Shown here: positions 22,500 through 33,484 of the stretch, piece by piece
Layout: every line of letters starts with the position of its first letter
Position numbering within the stretch: position 1 is the stretch's first letter
Assembly (NCBI GenBank): GCA_039654915.1
Contig: CM077600.1
Span: forward strand, 76,455,992 to 76,519,991
Source of the DNA: Aquilaria yunnanensis
Lineage: Eukaryota; Streptophyta; Magnoliopsida; Malvales; Thymelaeaceae
Direction: 5' to 3'
DNA: 64,000 nucleotides
Made by a program: the position numbers and the translations under genes
The notes under the pieces: generated by a model
What the model was told of the DNA's origin: nothing
The model's input: only the letters and a program-made list of their open reading frames with translations
Databases searched by the model: none

Positions 22500-23524
22500 G
22501 ACTCCTTTGATTTGGCCAAAGTTCTGCTTTCATATTATCTCATCGAGGTATGTTTTCCATCTGTACCTTGTAGAATTCTTGGATAAGCCTTTTTGCGAGG
22601 TCAAAGTACTTTGCCAAGTTTGGGTCTTTTGCCCCGTAGTCCCCCGCCATTTGTCGGACCACCAACTGAGAATCGCTATGGGCCTTCAGATTTGTCACAC
22701 CAACTCTTTTTGCCAACCATAAGCCTGCTATGAGGGCTTCATATTCGGCAACGCTATGGGTGATGTTGAAACCAAACTTGATGGACTTTGTGATGCTTCC
22801 ATACCTTCAGGTCCCTGTAGAATTACTCTGGCTTCTTGATGTTTGGAGCCGGAGGCACTATCGACGAAGAGTGTCCACTCAGGTTCATCACTACCAAGGC
22901 CCTCCGAGGTATCTTCGATTTTTGGTACTTCGGCGATGAAATCTGCCAATGCTTGGGCCTTTATTTCCCTTATCAACTCATAGGTGATGTCGTATTCATT
23001 AAGCTCGATGCACCACTTTGATAATCTTCCAAAGTGGTCTACCTTCCTCATGACATTCCTAAGAGGTAGGTTGCTTTGAACAATGATAGGATGTCCTTGG
23101 AAGCAAGGCTGCAACCTTCTGCTTGGCAACACTAGAGCATAGATGGCCTTTTGCAGTAGAGGTACCTAACTTTAGCACTGTGCAGGGACTTGCTTGCATA
23201 GTATCCTGGCCACTGTTTTCTTCCCTCTTCCCTTACAAGTACCGAGCTTACTGCCTTTTCGGTAATAGCGAGGGAGAGGACGAGAGGTTCTCCTTCCAAC
23301 GGCTGTCAAAGTGTAGCTAGGTCGGTTAAGTAGCTCTTGAGTTCGTCCCAAGCCTTTTGGTAGTCTTCATTCCAAGGATGTTCCTCGGAGCTGAGGTTAC
23401 CTTCATTCTTTGCTACTTTAGTGAGCACTTTAAAGAATGGTCGGCACTGGTCCCCGTATCTGGAGATGAATCTACTAAGGGTTATGATTCTCCCAGTAAG
23501 CCTTTGCACATCCTTGGCTGTCAT
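22500..23524 (-). pseudogene. Element A RNase H region with additional RNase H
   Basis: Minus-strand frames give the connection and RNase H of the polymerase (LTGRIITLSRFIS near 23500). A second, archaeal-type RNase H domain follows, recognisable by the EYDITYE and ADFIAEVP lead-in near 22960-23010 and the WTLFVDSASGS start near 22870. Dual RNase H is a known feature of the Tat lineage and supports the assignment. Several frame breaks are present. Confidence 0.78.
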
Positions 23525-23530
23525 GGCAGT

Positions 23531-24450
23531 TCAGAATCCTAGCAGGGCTTTAACCTTTTCTAGGTTGGCATCGACACCTCTTTCAGACACCATGAACCCA
23601 AGGAATTTGCCAGCAGTCACCCCAAACACGCACTTCTCGCGGTTAAGACGGATTTCGAATACCCGAAGTTGGTGGAATGTTTCTTCCAAGTCTACAATAT
23701 GACTACTAGGCTGTTTGCTCTTAACTATCATATCATCGACATATACTTCCATATTTCTCCCAATTTGGGAGCTGAATACCTTGTTTATCAGCCTTTGGTA
23801 TGTTTAAGGCCGAAGGGCATTCTGACGTAGCAGTAAGTCCCAATTTTGGTAATGAAGGCAGTTTTTTCCTCATCTTCGAGATTCATCCGAATTTCGTGAT
23901 ATCCGCTAAAGGCATCGAGAAATCTAAGCAAACCGTATTCGGTAGTGGAGTCTACTAATTGATCTATTGGTGGAAAAGGAAACGAATCCTTTGGACAAGA
24001 GTCATTTATGTTTCAGAAATCGATGTACATTTGGAGTTCATCACTCTCTTCCTTTGTCGCAACAACTATGTTGCTTAGCCATTCAGGGTACTTAACCTCC
24101 CTTATTATTCCCACCTTCATTAGCCGTTGGACTTCGATTTTAACAAAGTTGTTCTTATGCACCAAGAGGCTACATTTTTTCTGCCGAATAGGCTTCACGT
24201 CTAGACATACTTTAAGACAATGTTGGATTATGCCAGGATCCACCCAAGGCATATCACTCGGAGAGTAGGCAAACAGATCTTTGTTCATTAATAGAATGGA
24301 TATAAGCTTTTCCTTGTCACCTTCAGCCAGTTTTTTCGCTACTCGGGTACTTCGGACTAGGACAAGCTCTACATCCTCTATTTCTATCTTTTCAAAGTCA
24401 TTCTTTTCCTCTTCCATTGCATCTTTTCTGATCGTGCTCTTCTCACCCAA
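23531..24450 (-). pseudogene. Element A reverse transcriptase
   Basis: Two open segments (24450-24013 and 23752-23531) flank a broken middle. Visible motifs are VQRLMKVGIIREVKYPEWLS near 24070-24130, the FLDAFSGYH core near 23910, and the catalytic YVDD in MEVYVDDMIVKSK near 23715-23750. The frame shifts near 23770-23810 and a stop lies near 24010. The enzyme would copy the element RNA into DNA. This copy is dead. Confidence 0.88.
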
Positions 24451-24453
24451 AGT

Positions 24454-25323
24454 CTACACATGAACTTTCACTAGGCTCTGTCTTGCCTTCACGAAGACTT
24501 TCCTTACTTTGGCCTGATCAATGAATATTTCTGTATCTCCTTCCTTTGCACCAAACATGATAGTTAGGTACTTCACATCTAGGCAAATGTGAAGATTTCC
24601 TTGTGTCTGCCTTCCCAGGATGATGTTGTATGAAGAAACGACATCTATAATGATGAACCTCGTCATTGTGGAGCCAAAGAGCTCTTCCTTATTCTGAACT
24701 GAGGTTCCCCTTAGCATCACAAGTAGATCGATCCACCCGAGCATAGGGAGTTTGGACGGACCTACGCCGAAGGTAGGGTAGGTAACAAGTTTAAGATCAC
24801 CTTTAGAGATGCCCAAGTTCCGCAACAAGTGTGAGAATAGAACGTCGGCATTGGAGCCATCATCGATGAGCACTCTTTTGACGTCCCAACTCCCTATCTT
24901 TGCCATGATTAAGAGAGGGTCATCATGAGCGAACTTCACAGTAGATCCATCGTTGGGCGATGGCATCCACAAGTAGCGTTGAAGTCGCCCCTGCTTGTTT
25001 AGAGATTCAATGTACTTTCTCAGCTGGAAGCAGTCCTTGATGTCGTGCCCCTGGTCTCGGTGGAACTGACAGAACTTCTTCATGTTCTTTTTGTTGTATA
25101 AGGTCATGGCCTTTGGTTGTTGTATTGGGTTCCCTTGCCTGTCCATAGCCATTAGTATGTTCATTCTTGTAGTGTTCAAGGGAGTGAACGGCATCGGCTT
25201 CTTCCCCCTTTGTTTCCAAGGTCTCCCCCCGCCCTCGGCTGGGTACCAAGGTTGGTGACTCTGACCCTCAAAGTAATTGTGATCAGATTTCGGCCCTCCC
25301 ATCCTCTGTTCTTCAGCCGTCAT
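24454..25323 (-). pseudogene. Element A gag C-terminus and protease
   Basis: An uninterrupted 289-codon frame on the minus strand. It includes a zinc-finger-like C-x2-H-x4-H-x4-C segment (CQFHRDQGHDIKDC, about residues 86-99) and an aspartic protease with VLIDDGSNADVLF at about residues 150-162. The usual active triplet DSG/DTG is DGS-type here, as in many Tat elements. A C-terminal segment reads YNIILGRQ near residue 235. The frame is truncated at its 5' end by the MITE at 25332, and an Arg-rich linker present in element B is missing. Confidence 0.82.
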
Positions 25324-25331
25324 GTGCTGTT

Positions 25332-26082
25332 AGGGGTGAGCATGGGTCGGGTTATATGGTGGAACCGAACCAACCCAAAATGGCCTCGGTTCCAAAATTT
25401 TTCTACCCAACCCAGAACCGAGAACAGAACAGAACCAAAACCATGGTTTTGGGTTTCTCAGTTTTGGTTCTCGGGTTTTTCGGTTTATACCATATACCTA
25501 TAACAACACCAAAATTCAATAAATCTACATCCATAATCAGTTTTATAACATATTCAACATAATATACAATTAAATTAATATTTAAATATACGTACTTAGA
25601 TACATTCAAAAGAGTTTAAAATGTTGTTCTTACAAAAATGGTTCAAAAGAGTTGCTTGTGGGGCATCTTTTATCTCAACTAGTTTACTTCATTCCAGTAA
25701 TTCCAATATTGGTATGACATTCAATACAGAAAACTGAGCCTTTAAGACTATCTTCTTCAGTATCAAAACCTAAAATATGTCGATGTCATAAATTTTTAAT
25801 TTTGCATGACTCAAATGAAAAAAATATCATAATTGTGTCGTAAAGAGTAGTCTAGAATAAAAGATCAAAAGCAAAATGACTTAGGAGTGGTGGGTCTATG
25901 AAGCAAAGTGATTTAAGTGAATATGGAGAAATTTCGTAAATGATCCCACAACTTCTATACTGTTTCAATTTGGAACATCAGTTTAAGAGTTTAATATAAA
26001 AACACAAAATAATCATCATAATACTTTAAAGAAATATGTGTGTGTGTGTGTGTAGATATATTAGTAATACTATAATTTTTAT

Positions 26083-26126
<44 letters not shown>

Positions 26127-26279
26127 GTTCTCCTATATGTGGAACCAACCCAAAAACCGTCAGTTCTCCTATATGTGGAACCAACCCGAGAACCATGATC
26201 AATTTTTACCTAACCCAACCCAACCCAATGAGGGTGGTTCGGTTTCGGTTTCGGGTTTACCCAACCCATGCTCACCCCT
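25332..26279. mobile_element. hAT-like MITE inserted in element A gag
   Basis: The 948-bp insertion has perfect 16-bp terminal inverted repeats AGGGGTGAGCATGGGT (25332-25347, inverse at 26264-26279). Its interior is full of GGTTC and GAACC runs typical of plant hAT-type miniature elements. Element B carries the uninterrupted gag sequence near 37725-37750 and serves as an empty-site reference. I could not find the expected 8-bp target duplication. Confidence 0.75.
26036..26127 (+). repeat. TG and TA microsatellites
   Basis: A (TG)n run at 26036-26053, a TA run at about 26090-26103 and a longer (TG)n run at 26104-26127, all inside the MITE. Two tandem copies of GGTTCTCCTATATGTGGAAC follow. Confidence 0.95.
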
Positions 26280-26283
26280 TCTG

Positions 26284-27300
26284 CCCTTCGGTAAAATTCT
26301 CCAAGGGTGTCGTGAGGATCTTTGGAGAACTCATAGAAGAGTTGTGAATCTCTCCTAAGTCCCCTGATCATGGCAAGGATGTGGATCTCGAGCCAGAAGT
26401 CAGGCACACTCAAGGCTTCTTAATTGAACCTCTCGACATAGTCCCGAATGGTCTGCCCATTCTTTTAGGCTATGTCAAACATTTGGACAGACATTTTCAC
26501 CATTGGTCTACTTCCAATGAATTGCTAGGTGAATGCAGCAGATAGCTTCTGGAAGCCCATTATGGTTCCGGGAGCCAGGGAGTTATACCATGTAGTTATC
26601 GGCCCTGAAAGGGTGACTTCGAAGCACTTGTAGAAGGTAGCATCATTAGCGTCGTACAACACCATGCTGCGCCTATATTTCGTTAGGTGAGCTTAGGGGT
26701 CGCTGCGCCCATCATACGTTTCCAATCGCGGTACTCGGAAGTCATTTGGCATTGGTGCCTCTACTACTGCACGAATGAAAGGTAACTCTTCTCTGGTGAA
26801 GGTCTTCGACAACCTTGACCAGACAAGTTTTTGGGAAACCTAGTTTTCCACCTTATCTAACCTCTCCAGGATTCTCTCCATGAGGATGGTAGTTCTGTCT
26901 TCTCCTCGTTGCCTAGTAGTCGCCGGCAACGAAAAGCAACGTCTCCTTTTTGGAGAGTAACTTCATCGGCGGGGAAATTAGAACTTCCCCCCTGGGATAG
27001 ACTTCGTCGGCAGGAAGTTATGGGCTCCTTTGACACTGTTTCTCCAGCGCGATGTCCTCTGAAGGGTACATTCTCCGTTGAGGACTCGTTGTAAAAACCC
27101 CCACTTCTTGAACTCCGGTGAGGTGACTTGGGACTTTTCTCCCAGCGGGGAGCTGGGGAAGATGCCCTTTCCCCTGCGGGTGGTTGAGACCACCTTCAGT
27201 CGAGCTGTTGGGTCATCTTAGCCACAACAGAGCGCTGAAAATCTCGCAGAAAGTTCATCATGATCATCAAAGGACGTTCATCCTCCAGCAATGAAGTCTC
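26284..27300 (-). pseudogene. Element A gag N-terminal part
   Basis: Broken minus-strand frames match the gag of element B. Visible pieces are ETYDGRSDP near 26715, TTWYNSLAPGTIMGFQ near 26570-26600, FTQQFIGSRP near 26510, and ILAMIRGLRRDSQLFYEFSK near 26320-26375. Several in-frame stops are present. The MITE separates this from the gag C-terminus. Confidence 0.82.
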
Positions 27301-27407
27301 TGCTGTAGGCTGTTTAGTCACTGTTTGAGCTTCCGACGTGGACTGGGACTTTGGGAGTCCCTTGTCCTTAGATTGTCGGGTCTCAACAACAGCGACCCGA
27401 GAAGAAG

Positions 27408-27427
27408 TTCCCACAAACGATACCAAA
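27408..27427 (-). other. Element A primer-binding site, mutated
   Basis: Minus strand TTTGGTATCGTTTGTGGGAA directly follows the 5' LTR. The corresponding site in element B is TTTGGCGCCGTCTGTGGGAA, the usual Tat-type sequence. The four differences are all C-to-T or G-to-A. Confidence 0.8.
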
Positions 27428-28145
27428 TGATGCCCGGTGGCACCTTCGTTGAATGACATGTTGGCCTGTAAGGAGAACTTCTTGTGTGAAGATGTTTGAA
27501 ACACTTAGAAGAACAAGGGTTAGGAGCTCCCCGAAGTGTGTTTCTGGGGGAGGAGCCTCCAACGCCCAAGTCAGTATTTGTGTGAGTAGTAGTAGAGAGC
27601 AGGGAGCAGAGAATAAAGAAAGTATCTTGTCCTTACTAGGGTCCATCCCAGGTATTTATAGGAGGGTGGAGGGAGGAGGTCGTTTGAGACAGCTTGCTCA
27701 GATCATGACATGTGTTCGGTCAGATCTGGTCCGTACCTTTGGAGATAGGTACCTCCAGCTGGTCTTAGGCCATTTTGGCCAGGGGGCAGGGGAGTGTGCA
27801 AGGTCTCTTGGTTAGAGGCTCCGTAACCATTTTTGTCGTATCTTCGTGAGAACCCTTCGGGGTAAAAGACCCCTTTTGGGTGGAGATTGTCTCCGAGGGC
27901 TATTGGAAAAGCCCTTCAGCAGAGTGGGTCACCTTCGGGAGGTATTTTCCTATGTCAAGGATGGTGGACCTACTTTTCTAAGGTTGGTAGATTCGTAAAC
28001 CCGAGGGTGGTGAAAGACACCTTTTCCTGGAGTTGGTCATGTTACCTTTCCGAGGGTGGTGTGTGAGTTTGCTTCGACCTTACTCAACATGGCGTCAAAT
28101 TTAGCCGATCAGTAGATCTCGGGGGCCATAGCCCTTTGGCTATCA
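27428..28145 (-). repeat. Element A 5' LTR
   Basis: Plus strand TGATGCCCGG to TTGGCTATCA, 718 bp. Minus-strand TATAAATA is visible near 27650-27660. Confidence 0.9.
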
Positions 28146-28150
28146 CATAT

Positions 28151-28225
28151 GATGAGGTAATAAATGAACAGAAGAAGAATAAACCCAATTGGTGTACCTT
28201 GGCTTTTGGCCAGTTTCTGACCCAT
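28151..28225 (-). pseudogene. Cysteine-rich peptide gene, start of exon 1
   Basis: Twenty-five codons from an ATG at 28225-28223 to the insertion point of element A. An in-frame TAA lies upstream of the ATG, so this is the first possible start. The encoded N-terminus is MGQKLAKSQGTPIG followed by a strongly hydrophobic run that continues in 16621-16603. It reads as a signal peptide or membrane anchor. The frame runs through the empty site without a stop when element A and one copy of its target duplication are removed. A promoter was not identified. Confidence 0.65.
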
Positions 28226-28529
28226 ATGTATAAATAAAAATGATTATTTCAGTTTTAAGTTGTTTGGGTTTGTGTTTTACTGGTGACCACCCCTGTACAC
28301 ATAAGAACAACAGATGGGGACAATTTGGGTTATATTGGATGGAAATGCCATGGCTGAGCTTTGAGTTGACGAAGTTTGCTCTAGTGATCTACGTTCAACA
28401 AAAATAAACTATTTATTGTGAACAAATCTCAGAGTTTCTTAGGAAGCTATTTTGGACACAAACAGATGACAACTAGTGATCTCACGACTAGGATAGGTTG
28501 TTTTGATTTTTTGGTTTTCTTATGTGAAA
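28226..28529. other. Upstream region of the split peptide gene
   Basis: About 300 bp of single-copy-looking sequence between elements A and B. On the minus strand it is the 5' flank of the peptide gene. No convincing TATA box; a pyrimidine-rich stretch ending in TGTACAG could be a splice acceptor if the gene has an upstream non-coding exon. Confidence 0.35.
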
Positions 28530-28534
28530 CCCAT

Positions 28535-29405
28535 TGATTCCCGGCGGCATCCTCGTTGTATGACATGCTGACCTGGAGGAGAGACTTTCAGTGTGAGGGT
28601 GCCTGAAGGAGAGACTTCCAGTATAAGGGTGCCTGAAATGCTCAAAAGAACAAGGGTTAGGAGCTCCTCGAAATGTGTTTTTGGATGAGGAGCCTCCAAC
28701 GCCCAAGTCAATATTTGGCAAGTAAGGAGCAGAGAGTGGAGAGTCAAAGAGTAGAGAGAGTTCCCCCTTACCAAGGTCATTCCTAAGTATTTATAAGAGG
28801 GTGTAGGGAGGAGTTCGTTTAACACAGCCTGCTTAGATCATGAAACGTGTTCGGTCGGATGTGGTCCGTACCTTCGGAGAGAGGTGCCTCCAGCTGGCCG
28901 TAGGTAGTTCCGGCCAGAGGTCAGGGCCGTGTGGGAGGCCTTTGTGTCAGGGACGTGTGTGAGGCCCCTGTTAGAGGCTCCTTTACTGTTTTTATCGTAT
29001 CTTCATGAGACCTCTTCAGAGAAAGAGACCTCTTCGGGGCAAGAAGCCCCTTCAGAATAGGAGGCCCCCTTTGGCTTGATATAGCCTCCTAGGGCTACTA
29101 GGAGAGGCCCTTCGGTAGAGCGGGCTTTTTCGGAATATGGTTCTTCCTTGCCGAGGGTGGGGATATACATTCCCGAAGTTGGTGAACTGGCTCATCCAAG
29201 GGTGGTAGTTACAACCTTTCCGAGGCTAGTCCCGTTCTCAATTGAGGGAGGTGGTGGATTACCGAGGTCAGGGAATCAAGGGTTGTGTGAGCCCCTCTTT
29301 GCCGAGGTTGGTTACTCATCCTTTCCGAGGGTGGTGCTAGTCTTCCCCGAGGGTGTTGCTCATTAGAACTTAGGAATTCTAAGGGTAGTGGCCCTTTGGC
29401 TATCA
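28535..29405 (-). repeat. Element B 3' LTR
   Basis: Plus strand TGATTCCCGG to GGCTATCA. Minus-strand TATAAATA at 28795-28788. An imperfect 30-bp tandem repeat containing GGTGCCTGAA lies at about 28577-28640 and is also present in the other LTR at about 38913-38975. Confidence 0.9.
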
Positions 29406-29420
29406 CATCGCCCCCTCGGA
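29406..29420 (-). other. Element B polypurine tract
   Basis: Minus-strand CCGAGGGGGCGATG directly precedes the 3' LTR. Confidence 0.8.
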
Positions 29421-29815
29421 AAGCTGAAGTTGCATCTTCGGTACTTGGGCTTTTGCAAGTGTCTCGTGCGACTGTGGTAGACGATTGTCGTCTAAGCAAA
29501 TATTAGCTTTTTGACCGAGCTTACCTTCTTCGGATGAGGGTTTCTCTTTGGCACAAAACACCTCTTCTAACCGAGGTAGTAGTATTTGTTTTTCGGAAGA
29601 GCTGTTGGTGTTTCCGGGCTTACTTCTTCATTCGAAATGTATACTTGTCTCCTGCATTTTTTACTGCCTGCCAGTGAATCGTCACATCTTCTGGACAGAT
29701 AGACGCGTCTCCTCAGGAAAGACTTGCCTAGGTTTGGCAGCTGTTAGGAGGCGTGCCCTCATTTCCCACATCGGGTAATGCGTGTCACCTAGTGATTGGC
29801 GAACAGTCACATCCG

Positions 29816-29891
29816 TTACGTCAGTCGCGCCTCTTTGCCTTCGAGGGTTCATTATGGTGACACTTCACCTACCTCATTTACCCTATATAAA
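29816..29891 (+). promoter_or_regulatory. Internal antisense promoter of element B
   Basis: TTACGTCA at 29816-29823 is a bZIP-type TGACG core. TATATAAA follows at 29884-29891 in the context CCCTATATAAACCC. The antisense ATG is at 30130. The order and spacing match the region 17730-17850 of element A, although the G-box palindrome there is degenerate here. Confidence 0.62.
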
Positions 29892-30129
29892 CCCTTCCTC
29901 CTCAGTTTTTTCACACTTCTATTCTTTTGCTATCTTTTGCTCTCGAATTTTCCTCATCTCTTTCTTTTCTAGCGGTGGAATGATTTTCGGCATTACCTGT
30001 GGTGTCTTACAAAGTCTTTTCCTTATTCCAAGCCAGGTGGGTCTTCTTTCCAAAGTCTTTCTTTAGTATTTTTTTTTGTCACCCTCAATCTTTTTCACCT
30101 TCTCGAGGTTAGATTTCTTTTTCCCAAAC

Positions 30130-32592
30130 ATGTCTACTCCAGTCCCGCTTATGTCTGTTCAACGTATCCCTGAGAGTTGGCTTCCCCTTAACTCTCATCC
30201 AAGTTGTGCTACTCTGGAGAAGTTAGAGAAGTGGACAGCTAAATTCTTTTTGCCTTCTTACACTGTTACTAGGCTACCTAGTCCCGGTATGCCTAGTTAC
30301 ATGAATTATTCGGACGAGGTTACCATCTTCCGGGGTCAGCTGAAGGCTGGACTTCAGTATCCTCCGCTGAAGATGGTTTGCGAGTTTTGCCAATTCCATG
30401 GCATAGCCATGAATCAACTTCCTCCGAACTCCTATTCTTACTTCAACGCCTTCCTCTGCAATGTGTGGGTCTTCAAGATAAAGCCTCACTTCATCTTCTT
30501 CATGCAATACTACAAACTCCACCCCGTCCTGAAGGGTGGGTTCTATTTCTTGCTTCCTCGGGGATCTGGGAGCAGGAAGTATTTGTTCACCTTCGAGACG
30601 AAGGATAGCTAGCGAGGGTGGCAGAAGAAGTTCTTTTTTCTGAAGGTGGATGAGCAGTGGAAGCACATGCCAACCAAGTGGGCTTGGGGGACTTTGGATA
30701 TAGATGTAGTCGATCCCCAGAAACTACTAACATTTGAGTTATAATCCCAATTTGAGGAGTTCGACAGCTGCATTCGGGCTGGGATCCTAAAGTCCCTCTG
30801 CGTTACTTGTACCCCTTTCCTATTAGATGGAGCCTCATGGCCGAAAAGGTCCTTCGGGAGCTGGGGGTGACAAAGGAACATGTTACCGACCTGAACATGC
30901 CAAAGCCTCCTTTCGACAAGAAGAGGGTATGGTTGGTAATGCTCATTCGGAGCGAACTCACGTATCCGGCCCTTCAAGAGAGTAAGTTACTTCCCAGATT
31001 TTTCATATATCTCCTTTTGTACTTACACTAATATTCTTCTTTTTGCAAAGATGGGTGACAAGTCTACTGCCTTCTACAAGTCTCTCTTCCTCGGTCAGGC
31101 CGAGAAGGGAGAGCAACAAAGAAAGAAGGCAATGGCAAAGAGGAAGAAGGCACCAGGGGGACCATCTTTGGCCCGAGGATGAAGAAGATGAAGGAGGACC
31201 CCTTTCCCCCGCCCCCCGAAGGCGAAGTGGGGGCTGTGGACCAGACCCCTATTCGGGCGGACCCACCATCGGAGCCTGCCATCTGATCCCAATACTACAG
31301 CGGAGACCTTGGGGACCTCGGTCAGGGGATTTTCAGCCGAGGAGCTTGATGAGCGCCGAAGGAGAAAAGGCAAGAAAGTTCCCACCGAGGTCCTCAAGGT
31401 CAGTGACTCCGAAGAAGAAGACGCCAAGCTTCCACCAGGTTTATCCCTCAGCCATTCTTCTATGAGTTTGGGAATTTTTGGTATTTTAGATCTTATAGAT
31501 GAATGGCTAAGGGATAATGTACTGATGTAACTTCGGCGTGATTTTGCAGGCGAAGAAGTGCAGGCTCTCTCGGTGAAAGATCACGCTCGAAAGAGGGCCC
31601 TTCTGGACGCCAAAATCCCAAGGGGGAAGGTCCTAATGGAGCCCTTTTGGACTTTCACAGAGGACATGAACTTGTTCTTCGATGATAGCCAGAAGATGGC
31701 TCCACAGATGGCGACGGCCATCATCACACACGCCACTTTTCAGTCCCTGACTGAGGAGTGTCCGAACGAGGAGATCCTCACCACGAGGATGAGTGAGCAG
31801 GCTACCCAGGCAAAACTCCACCATTAAATACTTAGGAATTTTCTGTGGTGTTGTTGCCCTTTGTTCCTTACTCGGGTCTTCCCTTTTGCAGCTCTTGGCG
31901 TATACTGGGTACTTCCGAGCTTGGGCAGCCAAACAATCTTCAGTCCACAGTCAGTCTGAGGAGTCCTTGGTGAAGGCCAAGGAACTCTTGGCTAGCTTTG
32001 TCGTCAAGTACAGCAAGCTGAATAAAATAGCCAAGGAGGATCTAGCTAACCTTCGGGAGGAAATGCTCAAAAGCCAATGGGAGCTCATTCAAGACTTCTC
32101 TGCGAAGATGTCAAACCTTGGTGGGAAGGTGATAGCTCTAACCTCTACCAATGAGGTTCTTCAGAAGGAGAAGGAGGACACCGCTGCTAAAGTTATGAAG
32201 GCATTCGACCTCAACCCCAATCTTCAGGCCGAGGTCAATAAGCTGAAGAAGGAAGGAAAGAAGAAAAAGAAAAAGCTGGAGAAGGAGATCATGGATCTTC
32301 GGAGAGAACTGGCGGATTTGGATGCTAAGAAGGCTAAGTCCGACCAAGCAACCAAGAGGTCTTATCAGGACAGCTTCTGCCTAGCCCGTCACCAAGTCTT
32401 GTCCAAATTTCACGACCTTGAACTCTCCTTTTTGGTGGCTCTGGACATCCCCAAAGGACCATCCCGGTAGTGGTCAAGGGCAGAGTTCCTCAATCTTCCT
32501 GCCATTCTACCTTCGGCGCCTAAAGCTGCTGTCACCAATAAAGACTCTGAAGGTGAGGGTGCCGAGGATGGTGAGGAGTCAACGAATGCCTA
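30130..32592 (+). pseudogene. Antisense multi-exon frame of element B (Transposase_28-like)
   Basis: The frame starts at 30130. Exon 1 carries the SWLPLNSHPSCAT and LPPNSYSYFNAFLC segments of a Transposase_28-like domain, followed by GWQKKFFFLKV. It ends at about 30981 with a GTAAGT donor; the acceptor TTTTTGCAAAG at 31050 opens exon 2. Further acceptors TTTTGCAG precede exons near 31551 and 31892, and the donor near 31809 is GC instead of GT. The last exon (about 31892-32470) encodes a long charged coiled coil with a KKKKKKLEKE run. A TAG at 30610-30612, a TAA near 30741 and later frame breaks inactivate this copy. The role of such antisense frames in Tat elements is unknown. Confidence 0.75.
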
Positions 32593-33480
32593 GGATTGCG
32601 AATATGCCTTCTTTTTCTTCTTTTTCTTTTGTAATCCATATTTTGTACTCTTATCATAGTGTTAATGAAATTTTCTCTTTTCTTCAAAACTTTGGCTAAG
32701 TTTTTTAATGGACTATCCTCGGGCGCAAAAGGTGTCGTGGCCATATTCGGTCAGTACCCCTTCTGAAAGCATCATCCTCTGCGGAACTTAACCTATGTTC
32801 GAATTACGTCTGATCAACGTCTTTTGTAGAAAGTTACCCCTCGGTAGTACCCATGTTCGGACAACCACCTTCAGCGTACTTAGCATCCCTTCATTTTTAA
32901 AATTTTTCTAACTTCCAGCCATGCACTTTAGGGAATACTCTCATTCGAGAACAATGTTCGACTAAGGGAAATATTCATCTTTGGAAGTGACCATCTTCGG
33001 TCATACCTCCTTGGTGTTTTTGCATGACTTTCTACTTGAAAATTTGTCTAAGTGTGCATTTAGGCACTTTTAGGGGATGAGCGCCTTCGGTGATCATCCT
33101 TCGGTGGCAACTTAACCTTTGTGCCGCCATTTTATCCCTTTCTCATCAACAATGTTTAGTTGGCGAAGACTGACCATTTTCACAAGTTTACCCCTTCGGC
33201 GTGACCATGTTCGGTCTTCCACCTAGGAATCGGGCATTTTCAATTTTATCGTTCGGAAGCGAACATGTTCAGTCAAATATGCCTTTGATAAAAAATGGAA
33301 ATAGTTTCGCACAGGCATTTTCGGAAAAGACCTCATTTGGTTTTTTCACCATGTTCAGTCGGTCACCCTTGGGGAGAATTGTACAATTTTTCCTTAGAAA
33401 TTTCTTCTAAGTATAGAGTTTTTTCAAGGAATCTGAATGCCATGTATTTTCCAATTCTCCACCTTCAGTGTCACCGAGCT
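32593..33480. other. Element B non-coding spacer
   Basis: Sequence between the antisense frame and integrase with repeated CTTCGG and TTCGG motifs. No coding frame was recognised. The matching region of element A contains the 80-bp tandem repeat. Confidence 0.5.
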
Positions 33481-33484
33481 TATA

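Larger units (their letters stand above)
16622..28145 (-). mobile_element. Ty3/Gypsy Tat-like LTR retrotransposon A
   Basis: The LTRs are 714 and 718 bp with TG..CA ends, flanked by CAAAT (16617-16621) and CATAT (28146-28150), a 5-bp duplication with one mismatch. Reading on the minus strand the order is gag, protease, reverse transcriptase, RNase H, integrase, then an antisense reading frame before the 3' LTR. This is the layout of Tat-lineage elements. The primer site is degenerate. The coding region carries many stops and frameshifts, plus a hAT-like MITE in gag (25332-26279). The insertion lies in exon 1 of the peptide gene. Confidence 0.9.
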
